Assembly (NCBI RefSeq): GCF_001188955.3
Contig: NZ_JPRF03000031.1
Location: 27,036-91,035 of the forward strand
Source of the DNA: Kitasatospora aureofaciens
GTDB taxonomy: Bacteria; Actinomycetota; Actinomycetes; Streptomycetales; Streptomycetaceae
Length of the DNA stretch: 64,000 nucleotides
Direction: 5' to 3'
The position numbers were made by a program, and so were the translations under genes. The number at the start of each line of letters is the position of its first letter. The first letter of the stretch is position 1. The notes under the pieces are model-generated. The model was given only the letters and a program-made list of their open reading frames with translations, did no database searches and was not told the DNA's origin. This document shows, one piece after another, positions 32,158-40,767 of this stretch.

Positions 32158-32730
32158 TCAGGAGAAGGTCGCCAGCAGCGCGTCGGTCAGGCCGGGCACC
32201 AGGTCCGGGCCGGTCAGCACCTCGCGGGCGACGTCCTTGGAGCGCAGCCGCAGGGCGATCTCCTTCCGGCCGTCGCGCAGCACGGCGGCGGTGATCCGCA
32301 CCTCCTCGCGCTTGGGGTGGTTGGCGACCCACTCGGCGAGCTGGGCGTCGGAGGCGCCGCGGGGGCGGGACTGCTCGGCGCCCGGCGGCAGCATCAGCCG
32401 CTCGACGACCAGGGCGCAGCCGGCCACCGCGTCGGGCCAGGCGATGGTGCCGAGGAACTTGTCGAGTTCGGTGCCGGCCGGGATCTCTTCCTGCTCGACC
32501 GGGGTGAGGCCGGGCTCGTCGCCGTCGGAGAGGCCGAGCTGCTTGGCGATCCGGGGGTCGGCCTTGCGCAGGGCGGCGCTGTCCACCAGGGCGAACAGTC
32601 GGGCCGGGAGGTCCCAGCCGAGGGTGGCGGCGTACTCGTCGATCTCCAGCGCGGCCCGGGTGAGCGGGGTGGCGGCGGGGAGCTTGGAGACGTCGTCGGG
32701 GGAGTTGTTCAGATCAGACGCGTCGGACAT
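32158..32730 (-). CDS. PPA1309 family protein
   Basis: 190-aa actinobacterial conserved protein of unknown function. Conserved regions: AALEIDEYAATLGWDLPARL, FALVDSAALR, FLGTIAWPDAVAGCALVVER and the central RITAAVLRDGRKEIALRLRS. No catalytic motif or membrane segment. ATG start. Divergent from the UPF0182 gene across a 200-bp region that includes ACCGT/ACGGT arms. Confidence 0.8.
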   Translation of the reverse strand: MSDASDLNNSPDDVSKLPAATPLTRAALEIDEYAATLGWDLPARLFALVDSAALRKADPRIAKQLGLSDGDEPGLTPVEQEEIPAGTELDKFLGTIAWPDAVAGCALVVERLMLPPGAEQSRPRGASDAQLAEWVANHPKREEVRITAAVLRDGRKEIALRLRSKDVAREVLTGPDLVPGLTDALLATFS

Positions 32731-32930
32731 GACTCAATCCTCACACGCCGGGCGGTGGGCGCTCGCCGGAGCGGCCGGGGGAGAGGGCGGGAGGGAACGC
32801 GGGAGGGCGCGGGGACGGGGGCGGTGGGGGCGGCGTAGTAACCGTCTGCTAACGGTGGGAACTCGACCAAAGCCTGGTTAAGTTTCTCTGACGACCGACC
32901 GATTCCAGACGACACAGCTGAGGTGCCACC

Positions 32931-35900
32931 GTGGTATTCCAGATGCCGGAACGCTCAGGGCCGGGTTTCCGGCGGAGGGTGGGCCCGCCTTCCCGGCGGG
33001 CGCGGGTGGCCCTGCTGACCCTGGGCGTACTCGCGGTGCTGTTCCTGCTGTTCGTCATGTTCGCCGGGTTCTGGACGGACTGGCTGTGGTTCAGGTCGGT
33101 CCACTACTCCTCGGTCTTCACCACCCAGCTGTGGACGAAGATCGGGCTGTTCGCGGTGTTCGGCCTGCTGATGGCGGTGATCGTCGGCTTCAACATCTGG
33201 CTGGCGCACCGGCTGCGGCCGCCGCTGTCGGCGATGTCGGTGGAGCAGCAGAGCCTGGACCGCTACCGGGCGGGGCTGGCACCGTTCAAGCGCTGGGCGC
33301 TGATCGGCGTCTCGCTGGTGATCGGCCTGGTGGCGGGCGCGGCGGCGTCGGGCCAGTGGCGGACCTGGCTGATGTGGACGAACGCGACGCCCTTCGGCGA
33401 GAAGGACGCCCAGTTCGGCATGGACGTCTCGTTCTACGCCTTCGACCTGCCGTTCTACGAGTTCGTGCTGGGCTTCGCGTTCAGCGCGGTGATCGTCTCG
33501 CTGCTGACCTCGGCGCTGGTGCACTACCTGTACGGGGGGCTGCGGCTGCAGGGTCCGGGCCGTCGGGCGAGCGCGGGCGCGCAGGGGCACCTGGCGGTGC
33601 TGCTGGGCGTGTTCGTGCTGCTGAAGGCGGTGGCGTACTGGTTGGACCGGTACGCGCTGGCGGTGAAGACCGGCTCCTACAAGGGGGTGTCGGGCTGGAC
33701 GGGCCTGCGCTACGTGGACGCCAACGCGTTCCTGCCGGCCAAGACGATCCTGTTCTTCGTCGCGATCATCTGCGCGGTGCTGTTCTTCCTGACGCCGATC
33801 CGCCGCACCTGGGCGCCGGCCCTGATCGGGCTGGGGCTGATGGTGCTGTCGGCGGTGCTGATCGGCGGCCTGTACCCGGCGATCGTGCAGCAGTTCCAGG
33901 TCAAGCCGAACGAGCAGGCCAAGGAGACGCCGTACATCCAGAAGAACATCGACGCGACGCGGCAGGCGTACGGGATCGCGGACGCGAAGACCACCCCGTA
34001 CAGCCCGCAGGGCTCGACCACGGGTGACGCGCTGAAGCCGGACGCGCAGACCGTCGCGGACGTGCGGCTGCTGGACCCGAACATCGTCTCGCAGACGTTC
34101 CAGTCGCTGGAGCAGCAGCGCAACTACTACGCGTTCCCGAGCACGTTGTCGGTGGACCGCTACGGCACCGGCGCGGACAAGCAGGACACCGTGATCGGCC
34201 TGCGCGAGCTGGACCTCAACGGGGTGCAGCGCAACTGGATCAACGACCACTTCAAGTACACCCACGGCTACGGCGCGGCGGTCGCCAAGGGCAACCAGGT
34301 CGACGACAAGGGCGGCCCGGTGTTCACCGAGTCCGGCCTGCCGACCACCGGTGCGCTGGGCGACTACCAGCAGCGGATCTACTACGGCGAGAAGACGACG
34401 ACGTACTCGATCGTCGGGGGCGCGAACAAGGAGATCGACTACACCGACGTCAAGACCGGCCAGAACGTGGAGTACACGTACGCCGGTGACAGCGGTGTCT
34501 CGCTGGACAACCCGGTCACCCGGGCCGCGTACGCGGTGCGCTTCGCCGAGCCGCAGATCCTGTACGCGGGGGCGATCACCGACGGCGCCAAGGTGATCTA
34601 CAACCGGACGCCGAAGGAGCGGGTGGAGAAGGTCGCGCCGTGGCTGTCGATCGACGCCGACCCGTACCCGGTGGTGCAGGACGGCCACGTGGTGTGGGTG
34701 GTGGACGGCTACACCACCTCCGACGGCTTCCCGTTCTCGTCGAAGACGACGCTGGGCACCGCGACCAAGGACTCGCTGACCAACCAGCGCGGTGAGCTGC
34801 TGACCGTCGCCAACCAGGTCAACTACATCCGCAACTCGGTCAAGGCCACGGTGGACGCCTACACCGGCGAGGTGAAGCTCTACCAGTGGGACGAGAAGGA
34901 CCCGGTGCTGAAGACCTGGATGAAGGCCTTCCCGGGCACGGTCGAGCCGAAGGCGGACATCCCGGCGTCGCTGCTGCCGCACCTGCGCTACCCGCAGGAC
35001 ATGTTCAAGGTGCAGCGCGACCTGCTCGGCCAGTACCACGTGACCGACGCCAACTCCTTCTTCAACGGCAGCGACATCTGGCAGGTCCCGGTGGACCCGA
35101 CCAGCGACACCAAGCAGGTCCAGCCGCCGTACTACGTGACGGTGCGCACACCGGACGCCGCCGCCGCGAGCTTCTCGCTGACCAGCACCTTCGTGCCCAA
35201 CCAGCGGCCCAACCTGGCGGCCTTCATGTCCGTCAACGCGGATCCGGGCGACGACTACGGGAAGATCCGCATCCTGAAGATGACGGGCGAGAGCGGGGCC
35301 CCCGGCCCCGGCCTGGTGCAGTCGAAGTTCAACTCCCGCCAGGAGGTGGCCTCGCAGATCTACGCGCTGAAGACCGGCGGGGACACCGAGCTGGAGTACG
35401 GCAACCTGCTGACCCTGCCGGTCGGCGGCGGGCTGCTGAACGTCGAGCCGGTGTACGTGCGCGGGCGCGGCGCCAAGTACCCGACGCTGCAGAAGGTCCT
35501 CGCGGTGTACGGGGACGACAACGTGGCGTTCGAGAACACCCTCGAGGACGCGCTCAAGAAGCTGTTCGCCGGGCAGGCCCCGCCGGCCACGCCGGTGGCG
35601 CCGTCCAGCCCGGGCGGCGGGACGGCCCCGGGTGGCGGCACGACGCCGGGCGGCGGCACCACGCCGGCCCCGGGGACGCCGACTCCGACGCCGACCGGTC
35701 CGGGCACCCCGGCGCCGGGCGGGACGATCTCGCCGGAGCTGCAGAAGGCGCTGTCGGACGCGGAGAAGGCGTACAACGACAGCCAGACCGCGTTCAAGAA
35801 CGGCGACTGGGTGGCCTACGGCAACGCCCAGAAGGCGCTCGGGGACGCCCTGAAGGCGGCCGACGCGGCCCGCGGCGGCAGCCCGGCGCCGGTGCCGACG

Positions 35901-35966
35901 GCCGCGCCGACGGCGGCGCCGCCGTCGGCGCCGACCGGGTCGGGGGCGCCCAGCCCGCACCCGTAG
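32931..35966 (+). CDS. UPF0182 family large membrane protein
   Basis: 1011-aa UPF0182 protein. The N-terminal third has about seven transmembrane helices (about 27-45, 65-85, 120-140, 175-200, 220-240, 265-285, 295-315). A large extracytoplasmic domain follows, with family motifs WVVDGYTTSDGFPFS, NQVNYIRNSVKATVDAYTGEV, HLRYPQDMFKVQRDLLGQYH. A Gly/Thr/Pro-rich linker (about 885-930) precedes a short helical segment (SPELQKALSDAEKAYNDSQ) and a Pro/Ala tail. GTG start with GAGG 8 nt upstream. Function unknown; the linker-plus-helix tail suggests contact with the cell wall or a partner. Confidence 0.92.
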   Translation: MVFQMPERSGPGFRRRVGPPSRRARVALLTLGVLAVLFLLFVMFAGFWTDWLWFRSVHYSSVFTTQLWTKIGLFAVFGLLMAVIVGFNIWLAHRLRPPLSAMSVEQQSLDRYRAGLAPFKRWALIGVSLVIGLVAGAAASGQWRTWLMWTNATPFGEKDAQFGMDVSFYAFDLPFYEFVLGFAFSAVIVSLLTSALVHYLYGGLRLQGPGRRASAGAQGHLAVLLGVFVLLKAVAYWLDRYALAVKTGSYKGVSGWTGLRYVDANAFLPAKTILFFVAIICAVLFFLTPIRRTWAPALIGLGLMVLSAVLIGGLYPAIVQQFQVKPNEQAKETPYIQKNIDATRQAYGIADAKTTPYSPQGSTTGDALKPDAQTVADVRLLDPNIVSQTFQSLEQQRNYYAFPSTLSVDRYGTGADKQDTVIGLRELDLNGVQRNWINDHFKYTHGYGAAVAKGNQVDDKGGPVFTESGLPTTGALGDYQQRIYYGEKTTTYSIVGGANKEIDYTDVKTGQNVEYTYAGDSGVSLDNPVTRAAYAVRFAEPQILYAGAITDGAKVIYNRTPKERVEKVAPWLSIDADPYPVVQDGHVVWVVDGYTTSDGFPFSSKTTLGTATKDSLTNQRGELLTVANQVNYIRNSVKATVDAYTGEVKLYQWDEKDPVLKTWMKAFPGTVEPKADIPASLLPHLRYPQDMFKVQRDLLGQYHVTDANSFFNGSDIWQVPVDPTSDTKQVQPPYYVTVRTPDAAAASFSLTSTFVPNQRPNLAAFMSVNADPGDDYGKIRILKMTGESGAPGPGLVQSKFNSRQEVASQIYALKTGGDTELEYGNLLTLPVGGGLLNVEPVYVRGRGAKYPTLQKVLAVYGDDNVAFENTLEDALKKLFAGQAPPATPVAPSSPGGGTAPGGGTTPGGGTTPAPGTPTPTPTGPGTPAPGGTISPELQKALSDAEKAYNDSQTAFKNGDWVAYGNAQKALGDALKAADAARGGSPAPVPTAAPTAAPPSAPTGSGAPSPHP

Positions 35967-35992
35967 TCCCCGCTGAGCTGCGGTGACCGTTT

Positions 35993-36021
35993 TTGGTTCC
36001 ACCCCGTGTCCGTGCTACGGT
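35993..36021 (+). promoter_or_regulatory. Promoter of the initiator tRNA genes
   Basis: TTGGTT (35993-35998), 17 bp, TACGGT (36016-36021), ending 11 bp before the first tRNA. Confidence 0.65.
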
Positions 36022-36032
36022 TCTTTCACCGA

Positions 36033-36106
36033 CGCGGGGTGGAGCAGCTCGGTAGCTCGCTGGGCTCATAACCCAGAGGTCGCAGGTTCAAATCCTGTCC
36101 CCGCTA
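36033..36106 (+). tRNA. Initiator tRNA-Met (fMet), CAT anticodon, copy 1
   Basis: 74-nt cloverleaf with anticodon CAT. Initiator marks are present: an unpaired first position (C1 opposite T72), A11-T24 in the D stem and three consecutive G-C pairs in the anticodon stem (CTGGG/CCCAG). The 3' CCA is not encoded. Followed directly by a terminator. Confidence 0.95.
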
Positions 36107-36112
36107 CACAGT

Positions 36113-36155
36113 GACAGTGGCCCGGAGGATCATTCCTCCGGGCCACTGTCGTTTT
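36113..36155 (+). terminator. Terminator after tRNA copy 1
   Basis: 17-bp perfect stem GACAGTGGCCCGGAGGA / TCCTCCGGGCCACTGTC, TCAT loop, then GTTTTC. Confidence 0.9.
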
Positions 36156-36177
36156 CGTGCTATTGTTCTATCACCGA

Positions 36178-36251
36178 CGCGGGGTGGAGCAGCTCGGTAG
36201 CTCGCTGGGCTCATAACCCAGAGGTCGCAGGTTCAAATCCTGTCCCCGCTA
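36178..36251 (+). tRNA. Initiator tRNA-Met (fMet), CAT anticodon, copy 2
   Basis: Identical to copy 1 over all 74 nt and exactly 145 bp downstream, with the same initiator features. The upstream flank (GTGCTATTGTTCTATCACCG) is a diverged copy of that before copy 1, including a possible -10 TATTGT, but a -35 would fall in the preceding terminator, so its own promoter is uncertain. Confidence 0.95.
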
Positions 36252-36257
36252 CACAGT

Positions 36258-36299
36258 GTCAGAGGCCCGGAGGATCATTCCTCCGGGCCTCTGACGTTT
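36258..36299 (+). terminator. Terminator after tRNA copy 2
   Basis: 17-bp perfect stem GTCAGAGGCCCGGAGGA / TCCTCCGGGCCTCTGAC, TCAT loop, then GTTTCC. The stem differs from copy 1 only by compensatory pairs. Confidence 0.9.
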
Positions 36300-36622
36300 C
36301 CCGCGATGTTTCCGTCCGGAAGCGGTGGGAACCGCTCCGGTACTATCGACCGTCGCCAACGGGGGCGGCACCGGGGTTTGTGGGGTGGAAGTGTCGGGAA
36401 ATCGACAAAGCGCCGAAGCAATTCCGTCGGCTTCAGGGCTGCCCCGCCCGAATTCGGCCGAGGCAGGTGTACGCGGGTAGCGGGTGATGCGACGATGGGA
36501 CACACGGGGGACGGTGCACGGCCGCTGATGGGCCGTCGGGTCCGGCGCCTCTCCTGGGAGAAGTCCCCCCGGCCGTCGGCCGGGGCACGATGCCGCGACA
36601 CTCTGGGGGAGCGGGAGTCGGC
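36300..36622 (+). promoter_or_regulatory. Gene-free leader region of the Sel1 gene with an inverted repeat
   Basis: No gene is seen here. AGCGGT-GGGA-ACCGCT (36321-36336) is a perfect inverted repeat just ahead of TACTAT (36341-36346), a good -10, so a repressed promoter is plausible. The implied leader would be about 270 nt. Confidence 0.4.
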
Positions 36623-38596
36623 ATGAGGCTGATCGGCAAGTCGGGCACCAAGTCGGGTGCGGCCGTCGAGGCGGACACCGACGCCTGGGCGGAGAGCGCC
36701 GAGAGCCCCGACAACCGCCCCGGGGCCCTGCCCGCCCAGCGCACCAGCGGACTGTCCGAGCGCCCCGCGGCCGGCGGTTTCGGGCCCGACAGCCTCGTTC
36801 ACGTGTCCACCCGTCAGTTCTCCGCCGCCGTCGGCCCGTACGGCGCGGGTGGTGAGGAAGTGCCCTCCGGCGCCGCGCTGGACCCGGCCGGGCTGGACCC
36901 GACCAGCTTCGAGACCGCGCTGGCCGCCCGGGAGTCCGCCGCCCTGGAGGCCCGGCACCGGCAGGCCGCCGACGGCGGCGACCCGGAGGCCGCCGGCCGG
37001 CTCGGCACCCTGCTGCTGCGCCGCGGCGACCTGGAGGACGCCGAGCCCTACCTGCGCGCCGCCGCGGCCGCCGGGCTGCGGGCCGCCGCCAACAACCTGG
37101 GCGTCCTGCTGCACCAGCAGGGCCACCGCGCGGAGGCCGGCCAGTGGTGGCGCCAGGCGGCGGTGGCGGGCAGCGCCCCCGCCGCGCACGCGCTCGGGCT
37201 CCAGCTGCGCGACCAGGGGGAGGAGGAGGCCGCCGAGTACTGGCTGCACTTCGCCGCCGACCACGGCCACCCGCTGGGCGCCTACGCGCTCGGCGACCTG
37301 ATGGAGCACCGGCGCGACGTGCGGGCCGAGCGCTGGTTCAAGGTGTCCGCCGATGCCGGGCACCGGGAGGCCGCCTACCGGCTGGCCCGGATGCGCGAGG
37401 CCGCCGGGGACAAGGAGACCGCCGAGGCCTGGTACCGCACCGCAGCGGCCCGCAGCCACGCCCGCGCCGCGCTGCGCCTGGGCGTGCTGCTGGAGGAGCG
37501 CGCCCGCACGGACCGGTCGCTGCTGGAGGAGGCGGCCCGCTGGTACCGGCAGTCCGCGCAGAACGGCGAGCCGCGCGCGGCCTGCGCGCTCGGCTTCCTG
37601 CTGCGCGACTCCGGCGACATCGCCGCGGCCGCCGAGTGGTGGCAGGAGGCCGCCGAGGCCGGCGACGGCAACGCCGCCAACGCGCTCGGCGCGCTGCACG
37701 CGAGCCGCGGCGAGGCCAAGGAGGCCGAGCACTGGTACCGCACCGCCCTCGACGCGGGCGACCAGAACGGTGCCTTCAACCTCGGCCTGCTCTGCGCCGG
37801 CACCGGACGCGACCAGCAGGCCGAGCAGTGGTACCGCCGGGCCGCGTACGCCGGGCACCCGGAGGCCTGCAACGCGCTGGCCGTGGTGCTGCTGCAGCGC
37901 GGCGACGAGTCCGGCGCCGAGCCGTGGTTCTCCAAGGCCGCCGAGGCCGGCAGCGTGGACGGCGCCTTCAACCTGGGCGTGCTGCACGCCGGACGCGGCG
38001 AGGCGCGGCAGGCCCAGGAGTGGTACGCGAGGGCGGCCGCCGAGGGCCACGGCGAGGCGGCGCTGCAGCTGGCGGTCGCCCAGGAGCAGCGCGGCAACCT
38101 GGCGGGCGCCCTGGAGCGCTACCGGCAGGCGGCGGCGGGCGGTTCGGCGGAGGGTGCGTTCCGGCTGGCCTCGGTGCTGGACCGGCGTGGGGACGCGGAC
38201 GCGGAGGCCGAGCACTGGTACGCGCTGGCGGCCGACGCCGGGCACCGGCGGGCGCAGGTGCGGATGGGTGTCAGGGCGGCCGAGCGCGGGGCGCTGGAGA
38301 TCGCCGAGAGCTGGTACCGGCGGGCCGCCGAGGCGGGCAGCCGCAGCGCCGCGTTCAACCTGGGGCTGCTGCTGGCCCGGCAGGACAGCGAGGCGGAGGC
38401 GATGCTCTGGTACACCCGGGCCGCCGACGCCGGGCACGGGCGGGCGGCGCTGCGCCTGGCGCTGCTGGCGCTGCGTCGGGGCGAGCCGGTGCAGGCAGAG
38501 AACTGGTGCCGGCGGGCGACCGACTACGGGCCGGCCGAGGTCGCGGAGCGGGCCGGGCGGCTGCTGGGCGCGCTGCACGCGGAGCTGAGCGCGTAG
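36623..38596 (+). CDS. Sel1/TPR-repeat protein
   Basis: 657-aa protein made almost entirely of tandem Sel1-like repeats (about 36 residues each) from residue ~115 to the end. The repeating signature is A-x-x-WYRxAAxAGxxxAAxxLGxLLxxxG, e.g. EAEHWYRTALDAGDQNGAFN and AEQWYRRAAYAGHPEACN. The N-terminal ~100 residues are low complexity. No membrane segment or catalytic domain, so it is probably a scaffold for protein contacts. ATG at MRLIGKSGT, with GGGAG 6 nt upstream, is preferred over an upstream ATG at 36590. Confidence 0.9.
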   Translation: MRLIGKSGTKSGAAVEADTDAWAESAESPDNRPGALPAQRTSGLSERPAAGGFGPDSLVHVSTRQFSAAVGPYGAGGEEVPSGAALDPAGLDPTSFETALAARESAALEARHRQAADGGDPEAAGRLGTLLLRRGDLEDAEPYLRAAAAAGLRAAANNLGVLLHQQGHRAEAGQWWRQAAVAGSAPAAHALGLQLRDQGEEEAAEYWLHFAADHGHPLGAYALGDLMEHRRDVRAERWFKVSADAGHREAAYRLARMREAAGDKETAEAWYRTAAARSHARAALRLGVLLEERARTDRSLLEEAARWYRQSAQNGEPRAACALGFLLRDSGDIAAAAEWWQEAAEAGDGNAANALGALHASRGEAKEAEHWYRTALDAGDQNGAFNLGLLCAGTGRDQQAEQWYRRAAYAGHPEACNALAVVLLQRGDESGAEPWFSKAAEAGSVDGAFNLGVLHAGRGEARQAQEWYARAAAEGHGEAALQLAVAQEQRGNLAGALERYRQAAAGGSAEGAFRLASVLDRRGDADAEAEHWYALAADAGHRRAQVRMGVRAAERGALEIAESWYRRAAEAGSRSAAFNLGLLLARQDSEAEAMLWYTRAADAGHGRAALRLALLALRRGEPVQAENWCRRATDYGPAEVAERAGRLLGALHAELSA

Positions 38597-38696
38597 CCGG
38601 ACCCGTACCCCGGTACGGCTTCGAGGGGGCGGCAGCCTTGCGGCCGGCGGGTCACGGCCCGGCGGTCGGGTGGTCGGCGGCCGGGCGGCCGAGGGG

Positions 38697-39110
38697 TCAG
38701 GGCCGGCAGTCGGGGCACAGGCCGCGGTAGGTGACCTCGGCGGTGGCGACGGCGAAGCCGAAGCGTTCGGCGGCGGGCAGCGCCGCGAGCGGGTCGCCGT
38801 GGGGATGGACGTCGCGGATCGCGCCGCACCCGGAGCAGACCAGGTGCTGGTGGGCGCGGTGGGCGTTGGGGTCGTAGCGCTTGGCGCGGCCGTCCGTGGC
38901 GACCTCCAGCACCTCGCCGAGGGCGACCAGTTCGCCGAGCGTGTTGTAGACGGTCGCGCGGCTGATCTCGGGCAGGCGGCCGGCGGCGCGGGCGTGCACC
39001 TCGTCCGCGGTGAGGTGAACGTGCTCGCCGTCGAGGACCTCGGCCACCACCCGGCGCTGTGAGGTCAGCCGCCAGCCGCGTCCGCGCAGTCTCTCCAGCA
39101 GATCACTCAT
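38697..39110 (-). CDS. catR: Fur-family repressor, CatR-like
   Basis: 137-aa Fur/PerR-type regulator. Winged-helix region RLTSQRRVVAEVLDGEHVHLTADEVHA and ISRATVYNTLGELVALGEV; metal sites include HQHLVCSGCG and a C-terminal CPDC pair. Divergent from a catalase gene, which matches the Streptomyces CatR-catA arrangement where a Fur-family sensor of peroxide represses the catalase and itself. ATG at MSDLLERLRG; TATTCT ends 6 nt upstream on the minus strand and there is no Shine-Dalgarno sequence, so it is probably leaderless. The name is inferred from context. Confidence 0.85.
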   Translation of the reverse strand: MSDLLERLRGRGWRLTSQRRVVAEVLDGEHVHLTADEVHARAAGRLPEISRATVYNTLGELVALGEVLEVATDGRAKRYDPNAHRAHQHLVCSGCGAIRDVHPHGDPLAALPAAERFGFAVATAEVTYRGLCPDCRP

Positions 39111-39116
39111 GGGACC

Positions 39117-39177
39117 AGAATAAGTCACGCTCCGAGATTGGTGCCAGTGTTGACTTAGACAGAGTCCAAGTTAGGAT
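39117..39177. promoter_or_regulatory. Divergent catR-katA promoter/operator
   Basis: Toward the catalase: TTGACT (39150-39155), 16 bp, TAGGAT (39172-39177). Toward catR: TATTCT on the minus strand (39122-39117). The segment from 39150 (TTGACTTAGACAGAGTCCAA) is an imperfect inverted repeat (TTGACT / AGTCCAA) of Fur-box character lying between the catalase -35 and -10. Confidence 0.65.
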
Positions 39178-39215
39178 CGTGTCATCACGACCGGACCCCT
39201 CGGAGGCACCCCGTT

Positions 39216-40691
39216 ATGACCACGCAGGACGAGCTGCGCCCGACCCTCACCACGGCGGCCGGCGCCCCCGTCGCCGACAACCAGAACACCGAGACCGCGG
39301 GTGTCGGCGGCCCGGTCCTGATCCAGGACCAGCTGCTGTTCGAGAAGCTCGCGCACTTCAACCGCGAGCGGATCCCGGAGCGCGTGGTGCACGCCCGCGG
39401 CGCCGGCGCGTACGGGACCTTCACGGTGACCGCCGACGTGACCCCCTGGACCCGCGCGGCCTTCCTGTCCCGGGTCGGCAAGCAGACCGAGGTCTTCCTG
39501 CGCTTCTCCACCGTGGCCGGCAACCTCGGCGCGGCCGACGCGGTGCGCGACCCGCGCGGCTTCGCGCTGAAGTTCTACACCGAGGAGGGCAACTACGACC
39601 TCGTCGGCAACAACACCCCGGTGTTCTTCATCAGGGACGCCGTCAAGTTCCCGGACTTCATCCACACCCAGAAGCGCGACCCGTACACCGGCTCGCAGGA
39701 GGCCGACAACGTCTGGGACTTCTGGGGCCTGTCGCCCGAGGCCACCCACCAGGTGACCTGGCTGTTCGGCGACCGCGGCATCCCGGCCACCTACCGGCAC
39801 ATGGACGGCTTCGGCTCGCACACCTACCAGTGGCAGAACGAGGCCGGCGAGCACTTCTGGGTCAAGTACCACTTCAAGACCGACCAGGGCATCCGCAACC
39901 TCACCCAGGCCGAGGCCAACCGGCTCGCCGGCGAGGACCCGGACAGCCACCAGCGCGACCTGCGCCAGGCGATCGAGCGAGGCGAGTTCCCCAGCTGGAC
40001 GGTGCAGGTCCAGATCATGCCGGCGGCCGACGCGGCCACCTACCGCTTCAACCCCTTCGACCTGACCAAGGTCTGGCCGCACGCCGACTACCCGCCGATC
40101 GAGATCGGCCGGCTGGAGCTCAACCGCAACCCCGACAACGTCTTCGCCGAGGTCGAGCAGTCGGTGTTCACCCCGGCGAACTTCGTGCCCGGCATCGGCC
40201 CGTCCCCGGACAAGATGCTCCAGGGCCGCCTGTTCGCCTACGCCGACGCCCACCGCTACCGGGTCGGCATCAACGCCGACCACCTGCCGGTCAACCGCCC
40301 GCACGCCACCGAGGCCCGCACCAACAGCCGCGACGGCTACCTGTACGACGGCCGGCACGGGCGGCAGAAGAACTACGAGCCGAACAGCTTCGGCGGCCCG
40401 GTGCAGACCGGCCGTCCGCTGTGGGCCGCGACCGCGGTCGACGGGTACACCGGTAACCACGCGACGCCCTCGCACGCCGAGGACGACGACTTCGTGCAGG
40501 CCGGCAACCTGTACCGGCTGTACACCGAGGAGGAGAAGCAGCGCCTGATCGCCAACCTGGCGGGCTTCATCGCCAAGGTCTCGGCCGACCGCGAGGACAT
40601 CGTGGAGCGCGCGATCGACAACTTCCGCAAGGCCGACGCCGACTACGGGCAGCGGCTGGACGCGGCGGTCCGGGAGCTGCGCAAGCAGTAG
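39216..40691 (+). CDS. katA: Monofunctional heme catalase (clade 3)
   Basis: 491-aa small-subunit catalase that disproportionates hydrogen peroxide. Catalytic region NRERIPERVVHARGAGAYG (distal His), RFSTVAGNLGAAD, DPRGFALKFYTEEGNYDLVG (distal Asn), the proximal-heme segment LQGRLFAYADAHRYRVG (Tyr ligand) and NADHLPVNRP. Length is typical of clade 3, with no C-terminal flavodoxin-like domain. ATG start with GGAGG 9 nt upstream. Divergent from the CatR-like repressor and likely induced by peroxide. Confidence 0.96.
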   Translation: MTTQDELRPTLTTAAGAPVADNQNTETAGVGGPVLIQDQLLFEKLAHFNRERIPERVVHARGAGAYGTFTVTADVTPWTRAAFLSRVGKQTEVFLRFSTVAGNLGAADAVRDPRGFALKFYTEEGNYDLVGNNTPVFFIRDAVKFPDFIHTQKRDPYTGSQEADNVWDFWGLSPEATHQVTWLFGDRGIPATYRHMDGFGSHTYQWQNEAGEHFWVKYHFKTDQGIRNLTQAEANRLAGEDPDSHQRDLRQAIERGEFPSWTVQVQIMPAADAATYRFNPFDLTKVWPHADYPPIEIGRLELNRNPDNVFAEVEQSVFTPANFVPGIGPSPDKMLQGRLFAYADAHRYRVGINADHLPVNRPHATEARTNSRDGYLYDGRHGRQKNYEPNSFGGPVQTGRPLWAATAVDGYTGNHATPSHAEDDDFVQAGNLYRLYTEEEKQRLIANLAGFIAKVSADREDIVERAIDNFRKADADYGQRLDAAVRELRKQ

Positions 40692-40708
40692 GGCGGACCG
40701 GGAGGGCG

Positions 40709-40748
40709 GCGGGCCCCTCGACCAGCTCCCACTGGTCGAGGGGCCCGC
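40709..40748. terminator. Bidirectional terminator between katA and the phosphatase
   Basis: Perfect 17-bp stem GCGGGCCCCTCGACCAG / CTGGTCGAGGGGCCCGC with a 6-nt loop, in the gap between the convergent genes. Confidence 0.9.
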
Positions 40749-40767
40749 AACCATGTGCGTCGGGGGC

